Positions 58,460 to 64,000 of a stretch of DNA of 64,000 nt are shown here, piece after piece (within the stretch, counting starts at the first letter, position 1; each line of letters opens with the position of its first letter). A model generated the notes under the pieces. That model was not told the DNA's origin, ran no database searches, and saw only the letters and a list, made by a program, of their open reading frames with translations. The DNA lies in the NCBI GenBank assembly GCA_030847615.1, contig JAUMIR010000003.1:77138001-77202000 (forward strand). The letters run 5' to 3'. The position numbers and the translations under genes were made by a program. This stretch comes from Gambelia wislizenii. Its lineage: Eukaryota > Chordata > Lepidosauria > Squamata > Crotaphytidae.

Positions 58460-58592
58460 GAGGTGAGACTCATGTGGTCCTCCAGATGTTGCTGGATTGC
58501 AGCTCTCAGAAGCCCTAGCCAGCATAGACAAGGGTGAAAAATGCTGGGAGTTGTAGTCCATCAACATCTGGAGTTCTGCATGATTTGCAACC
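58460..58592. repeat. Foldback repeat of the 'ACTCCCA' family
   Basis: CCTCCAGATGTTGCTGGATT on the left and TAGTCCATCAACATCTGGAG on the right are inverted. The best copy of this family in the window. Confidence 0.75.
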
Positions 58593-58754
58593 CTGCTCTA
58601 GAGCCAGACACATGCCATATTCATCTCATAATGACTGGATCACATTAAAGAGAAAGATGAATCTACATTTAATTATACTGAGAGTAGATCTTTTCAAACC
58701 AGCTGGACTTAAGCTAGTTGTAAGTAACCAAGTTCTCTGTTTCAGTAGGTCTCC

Positions 58755-58790
58755 ATTCATTCATTCATTCACTCATTCATTCATTCATTG
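58755..58790. repeat. (ATTC)n microsatellite
   Basis: About eight ATTC units with one ACTC. Confidence 0.9.
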
Positions 58791-59911
58791 AACAGACTGT
58801 CTCTACACTCACAATAAGTACCTTTCTGTTACCCTACAGTAAGATGTGAATGTGCTTAGCAGAGACACAAATTTGCTTTTAAAAATACAACTTCTAAACA
58901 TGTATAAAGTCATCATACATGCTCCCCTGGAGGCCTTTTGCAGGAGTTATGTCCATATAAGGGAATCTCCGACTATCAAATAGATGGGCAACTCTAGAAG
59001 AAACAAGCAAGTTGCCACTGGGAAATGTCATTTACATCTGTTCCCACTGGCAGGTAGATCATTCATTTCCACCCAGCCTTAGATTACAAACCACCAACCA
59101 ACAATCCATTTCCATTAAATTTAGAGTAAAGAGAAATCTGCAAGCAATCTTATATAATTGGGGATTTGAGTATAAGAGAGCCAGAGGGCAATAAGGCAAT
59201 CTGAATGTGGCAGGTATTTGAAATTCTAGTAATTACTGTGCCTTGTTGCTTTTATTAAATGAGAAGGCATCAGGTTGGGATGGCAGAGACTCGCGTCAGC
59301 ATATTGCCTTCTTCTCTGAGAGTGTGCCTGTTGCAAAGAGCTAGCCACCCATTTTCAGTGCTCTGGCTTATTTATTAGTTCCTACCGAGCTCTCTTGGAA
59401 GTCCATCAACAGACAAGATCCTAGTTCTCTTCTTCCCCACCCCCACCCAACCCTTGAGCTCCTGAGGGGGTGTTTAGAGCCCCTCCTTCAATTTGGATTA
59501 ATAAAGCCACTGGAGAGGAATCTGTCAGTTTGATTAAAGCAGACCTGAAAGAGCTTTCCATGAATTTTCCGCTGCAGATGAGGAACATGGCAAAGTAGAG
59601 CCAATTTATTTCCAAAAAATGCTAATGAACCCATGGGCAATGAGTCTCCCTGAAGAACTAATACAGCACACATACACACATTTACTGTTTGAGGTATTGG
59701 GATGGGGGTATATTTTAAAGACAGTTGAGCCAAATTCAAATGCAGTGAGTGATTCTTTTATGCTTGCTGTTTCTAGATCACCAGCATGTTAGAAGTCTTT
59801 TTTTTTATTTTATTTTTAAAAATTAACATAACATTAAAGCAGGGTCCTTCGTGATGAAAATTCCAGTGATGCAAGTATTTTTGTGATATAAACTTTATTT
59901 ATACATACATA

Positions 59912-60235
59912 CAAATTGTTGGTTTTTGCCATCCAGTTGACCTCAGGTTATGGTGACCCTATGAATGAGAGGCTTCTGAGGGCCTTGGTCGTCAACCGCC
60001 TCACTCATGTGTTGCAAACTCAGGGCTATGGCTTCTTTGATTGAATCAAACAACCAGTACTGCAGTCTCCCTGTTTCCTATTGCCTTTCATCTTTATTTC
60101 CAGTGAGAGTTCAGGCTAGATTTGTTCTAAAAGCCATTCCTTTGTCTTTTTAGCAGACCATGGTATCTGTAGAACTCTTCTCTAGCACCACATCTGCTCC
60201 CCTTAAGAAAGTTAAGAAACTTTCTTAAGAAGTTC
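59912..60235 (-). mobile_element. RTE/BovB-like LINE 3' fragment
   Basis: GACCTCAGGTTATGGTGACC, CCTATGAATGAGAGGCTTCT and AGTGAGAGTTCAGGCTAGAT follow the order of the inverted BovB-like 3' region at 53345-54310. Decayed and 5'-truncated. Confidence 0.55.
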
Positions 60236-60439
60236 TTTCACCCTAAAGAGGCTTCTAGACCCCCAACCAGTCTTTTTGTCCAAGATTCCTCCAGACTAGC
60301 CCCAGAAACATACCACAATATCCGAATCCCATTCATATTGGGGAGGGTGGGGGTGTGAGAGGAGGGCACTTGTTTTTTCCTAGTTTTCACTGTGAATAAT
60401 CCAAAGCCTGGAAAAATTTCAAAGTAATTCATTACAATT

Positions 60440-61140
60440 GTTATTTAATGATTGACGCAGAAATGACGAGACCACACACATCAAGTTGGGTTGAAATACG
60501 GGCCACTTTATTGATAGCTTTCCTATTTATTGTGATTTCTTGAGGTATGCCGAATGTGGAAAAAGGGGGGGAGATCCCTCACGGGGGCACGCACATGGGC
60601 GGTTGGTCACAACCGACCTAACCCCCTGCGTCCCTGGGCGACTCACCTGAGCCCCAAGAGGGATCCCATTATCAGGGGTTCCCCTTGGGCGCCATCTGCT
60701 GGAGGGCCGCACATCGGGAAGGAAACCCCTAAGCCATATAGCTTCTGCGAAGGATCTCCCCCCCCCCCGAGTCTGACCCTAAGGATATCCTACATCCCTG
60801 TACCCTATCCGTTAGGGACGCCGGTACAGTTCAGTGATAGATATCCTTCCACTCAATTTGAGGTTGCCATAGGTGAACGCCAAGTTATCATCTCCCCGCT
60901 CCCTGCCACAGATAGGGGCAAGTGTCCACTTAGCCCCTATCCCCCCCAGATGAAAAAAGAGGAGGAGACCAGGGGAGGCAAGGGGTAAAATAGGCCCTGC
61001 TTTGGCGCCTCCCCTGACTCCTCCCAGCCGGGGCGTGTCCACGCCCAGGCCTGCTCATGGGTTCGCCTCCCTGCTCATCATTAAAACACCTCCCCCGGAT
61101 CCACCATTCTTCAGGATCCGGGGGGGTGTCTGTTATAATG
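60440..61140. other. Unclassified GC-rich, repeat-like block
   Basis: This stretch has a different base composition from its surroundings, with C-runs near 60760 and 60945 and a GGATCC-centred inverted repeat at 61094-61126 (CCCCCGGATCC ... GGATCCGGGGG). No coding similarity is recognised. It could be a solo LTR or part of a larger element. Confidence 0.35.
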
Positions 61141-61296
61141 CCTTCCTTTGAAATATTTTTTTTTTGTCATTTCTCACTGCAGTGTTTAAAAAGTAACTCC
61201 TGATATTGCTCATTGTACATTTTATTAGTTTTCTTTGGACATTTTAATTATACCAATAAAATAACTACCCCAATAAAGCAACTTTATTAATAAAGC

Positions 61297-62142
61297 AACT
61301 AGAGGACAGGACCAAAATTCAAAATGACCTGGATAGACTGGAGAGCTGGGCCAAAGCTAACAAAATGAAATTCAATACGGAGAAATGTAAGGTACTGCAC
61401 TTAGGGCGGAAAAATGAAATGCATAGATATAGGATGGGGGAGACCTAGCTGAACGAGACTACGTGCGAAAGGGATCTAGGAGTCCTAGTAGACCACAAGT
61501 TGAACATGAGTCAATAGTGTGATGTGGCAGCTAAAATGGCCAATGCAATTTTGGGCTGCATCAATAGAAGTATAGTGTCTAGATCAAGGAAAGTAATAGT
61601 GCCACTCTATTCTGCCTTGGTCAGGCCTCACCTAGAATCCTGTGTCCAGTTCTGGGCACCACAATTCAAAAAGGATATTGACAAATTGGAGCGTGTCCAG
61701 AGAAGGACAACTAAAATGGTGAAAGGTCTGGAAACCATGCCTTATGAGGAACGACTTAGGGAGTTGGGTATGTTTAGCCTGGAAAAAAGACAGTTAAGGG
61801 GCAATATGATAGCCCTGTTTAAGTATTTGAAGTGGTGTCACATTGAGGATGGAACAAGCTTGTTTTCTGCTGCTCCAGAGACTAGAACACGGAACAATGG
61901 ATGCAAGCTCCAGGAACAGAGATTCCACCTCAACATTAGGAGGAACTTTTTGACAGTAAGAGCTGTTCGGCAGTGGAACACACTCCCTCAGAGCATGGTG
62001 GGGTCTCCTTCCTTGGAGGTCTTTAAACAGAGGCTGAATGGCCATCTGTCAGGGATGATTTGATTGTGTATTTCTGCATGGCAGGAGGTTGGACTGGATG
62101 GCCCTTGTGGTCTCTTCCAGCTCTACAATTCTATGATTCTAA
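61297..62142 (+). mobile_element. CR1 LINE, 5'-truncated
   Basis: Reverse-transcriptase C-terminal text reads first as AKANKMKFNTEKCKVLHLGR, then, after a stop, as DLGVLVDHKLNMS and on to VRPHLESCVQFWAPQFKKDI, LERVQRRTTKMVKGLE and RNFLTVRAVRQWNTLPQSMV. The 3' end GGCCCTTGTGGTCTCTTCCA followed by ATTCTATGATTCT is the standard CR1 terminus. The copy is inactive, with at least two in-frame stops before 61524. Confidence 0.92.
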
Positions 62143-62939
62143 CTTGTTTGCCCTCCTTACATTGCTTTTGGAAGGTCACTTTGTCACATCCTTGCTATCA
62201 AAGAAAAGGTAACTCATTGCAAGCAACTGAATTACTTCTAACACATTACCTTTGGGTTTTGAAATAATCTTGACCTTGCCCAAATATACAATTCATGAAA
62301 ATACTATTCCTAATGCAAATTTTTAATTCTCAGTATTCAGAAACAGTACATGGAATAGTGAACCACATGGAAGATAATAATGCAGCTTTTTGCAACTTTG
62401 TTTTCTGCAGGTACTACAACCTCCATAATTCCTGGGAATTATGACAGCATGTTGGGAGGGCACCACCAAGGGTAACTGTATTGAAAAATATACTTAACCC
62501 ATTTGTTGCAGTTTATGGGACTTAAAAGGGGTTGATTTTGGCTAACTGGTAATCTCATTCAATTCTGTGTTTCACAAAAAATATTGTAATTGCTAGAATT
62601 AAGGAAGGGGTGAGTATTTATTTATAGCTGGCTCTTCCTACCTCTTTTCCTCTGTTGTTCCAAGTGCTGTTTTTTTATTGTAAATTCCTGTGGACCTGAT
62701 CTTTGATGAGTACTATATGCATAAGTGAGAGGTGATAAATAAGTGACAGATGATTAAAAAACCAGCAGAAAAGAAGCAAATGCACGATAAAACTTTAAAG
62801 CTGCAGTAAATAAAGTGTTTATCATTCATTGAAAAGTGTGGGCAAAATAAAATCACTGGGTTTGCTCCACCCAGGATGTGCCAAACCTGACAGACCAGCT
62901 GAAGCTGCTGCTTCATAGCTTTTTCTCTCAAAATAGGGA

Positions 62940-63305
62940 CTCAAGGCAGCTAACAATGAGTTTAAAACAGTCCAAGTTAAAAACAATACAAATGATTAAA
63001 AGTATAAATATCAAGTTTTTTAAAAAACTAAACAATTTACACAGTTAAAACCACAAACATTAAAATACTGAAATATTTAACACTTTAAAATACAAATCAC
63101 ACAGCATTAAAAAGTCTCGCCCACATCAGAATACCAATGCCTGCTGACACAGAAATATTTTTACTTGTTTATGGAAAGACAGGAGAGACGCAGCCATCTG
63201 GGCCTCTCTGCGGAGGGAGTTCCACAGCCTGAGAGCAGCCACCAAGAAGGCCCTTTCCCTTGTTCCCACCAAATGAACCTGAGACAGTGGTGAGCATGAT
63301 GCAGA
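62940..63305. repeat. Dispersed retroelement-like repeat, class unassigned
   Basis: AT-rich text with AAAACCACAAACATTAAAAT is followed by GCGGAGGGAGTTCCACAGCC and AAGAAGGCCCTTTCCCTTGT, wording I associate with a common lizard retroelement 3' region. The class cannot be fixed. Confidence 0.45.
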
Positions 63306-63477
63306 AAGCGGGGGAAAGGACTCTTCGTAAGCAATAGGGTAGTTCCTCTAGGGTCTAAATAAACAATGAATAGAGACATGCATGCAAATAACAGTCATCA
63401 TATAAGTGTTATACTTCCAACATCTGGTCAGTGAGCTATTAATCTATTTATTGAGTGACTGGGCTGGTTCTCCCATT

Positions 63478-63675
63478 TATTGCTGTTTTGTGCCTTCAAG
63501 TCAAGTCCAAGTTATAGCAGCCCTATCTTAAAGGGTTTTTGGGGGGTGAGGAGGAGGTTTATTCAGAGGAGGTTTACCATTGCCTTCTTCTTAGGCTGAG
63601 AAAGTGTAAGTTGTCCAAGGTCACCCCGTGAGTTTCCATGAGTGGAGAGTTGAACCCTGGTCTCCCAGAGTCCTA
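63478..63675 (-). repeat. Sauria-type SINE
   Basis: TTTGTGCCTTCAAGTCAAGT at the tail and TTGAACCCTGGTCTCCCAGA at the B-box side. The outer head is replaced by the next repeat. Confidence 0.8.
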
Positions 63676-64000
63676 GGGATTGTCTATTCAAAGGAAAAAA
63701 ACTGGATTGCTCCACAGTAATAGCAAGTTGCAGCAGCTGCCACCTGTGTCCGAGTGTCCCAAGCGAAGGCAGCCCTGGGCAGAATGAGCTGCCAGGGCAT
63801 GGGGTGCTTTCTCCGTGATTGTTAGTCATGGAGGAACCCCTACCCCACCCCAGTAGCAGTGGCAGGGCCAGAAGGGAAGTGCTGCCAGGGTGGTTGGCAG
63901 CTTCCCCAGTGACTACCAGTCATGGAGGAAACTCGCCCACCCCAGCAGCAGAGGTGGGGCTGGGAGGAAAGAGCTGGGGGTGGGGGGACTTCCTTCATGA
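63676..64000. mobile_element. Left part of the 6535-type DNA element
   Basis: GGATTGTCTATTCAAAGG and CTCCACAGTAATAGCAAGTT match the left end of the element at 6535-7157 closely (CTCCACAGTAATAGCAAGTC there). It continues to the window edge. Confidence 0.6.

Noticed and set aside
61524..62063. A 179-codon frame that could look like a gene
   Set aside because: It encodes the C-terminal reverse-transcriptase text of a CR1 LINE and ends in the CR1 3' terminus.

Overview
This window looks like genomic DNA from a squamate reptile, probably a lizard. The reasons are many tRNA-derived SINEs of the Sauria type, SINEs with a 5S rRNA-like head joined to a Sauria-type tail, RTE/BovB-like and CR1 LINE fragments, and many short foldback DNA elements. 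There are no bacterial-style genes, operons or CRISPR arrays. The species cannot be determined from this sequence alone.

The only protein-coding gene I can support is TLX1 (T-cell leukemia homeobox 1, HOX11), complete and on the minus strand. Exon 1 (32444-32999) carries the start codon, the Groucho-binding Eh1-like motif and the PBX-binding FPWM motif. Exon 2 (25570-25807, or 25771 with a second acceptor) carries most of the homeodomain. Exon 3 (5073-5295) carries the end of the homeodomain and the conserved C-terminus. The introns are about 6.6 kb and 20.3 kb. The predicted protein is 338 residues with the upstream exon 2 acceptor and 326 with the downstream one. A likely 3' UTR runs to a polyadenylation signal near 3850. 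A GC-rich CpG-island-like block with a CCAAT box covers exon 1 and the promoter.

Layout: 1-3.8 kb is 3' flank with a LINE tail, a SINE and nested Tigger-like MITEs. 3.8-5.3 kb is the 3' UTR and exon 3. 5.3-25.6 kb is intron 2, rich in transposon remnants: a hAT element with a palindrome inside it, a 350-bp near-perfect palindrome, 5S-derived SINEs, Sauria SINEs and foldback MITEs. 25.6-32.4 kb is intron 1, with few recognisable repeats and a tandem duplication just downstream of exon 1. 33-44 kb is upstream flank with long repeat-poor stretches that may hold TLX1 enhancers. 44-64 kb is ordinary repeat-rich intergenic DNA, with nested SINE/MITE/LINE insertions, a CR1 copy at 61.3-62.1 kb and no recognisable gene.

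I did not find a new multi-gene system. The most notable observation is a pair of in-frame acceptors 36 nt apart at TLX1 exon 2. The upstream one adds a 12-residue segment that, from memory, matches TLX2/TLX3 and is absent from the mammalian TLX1 reference protein. Other points of interest are the 5S-SINE chimeras, five separate nested insertions that give relative ages of repeat families, and a short palindromic repeat family I could not name.
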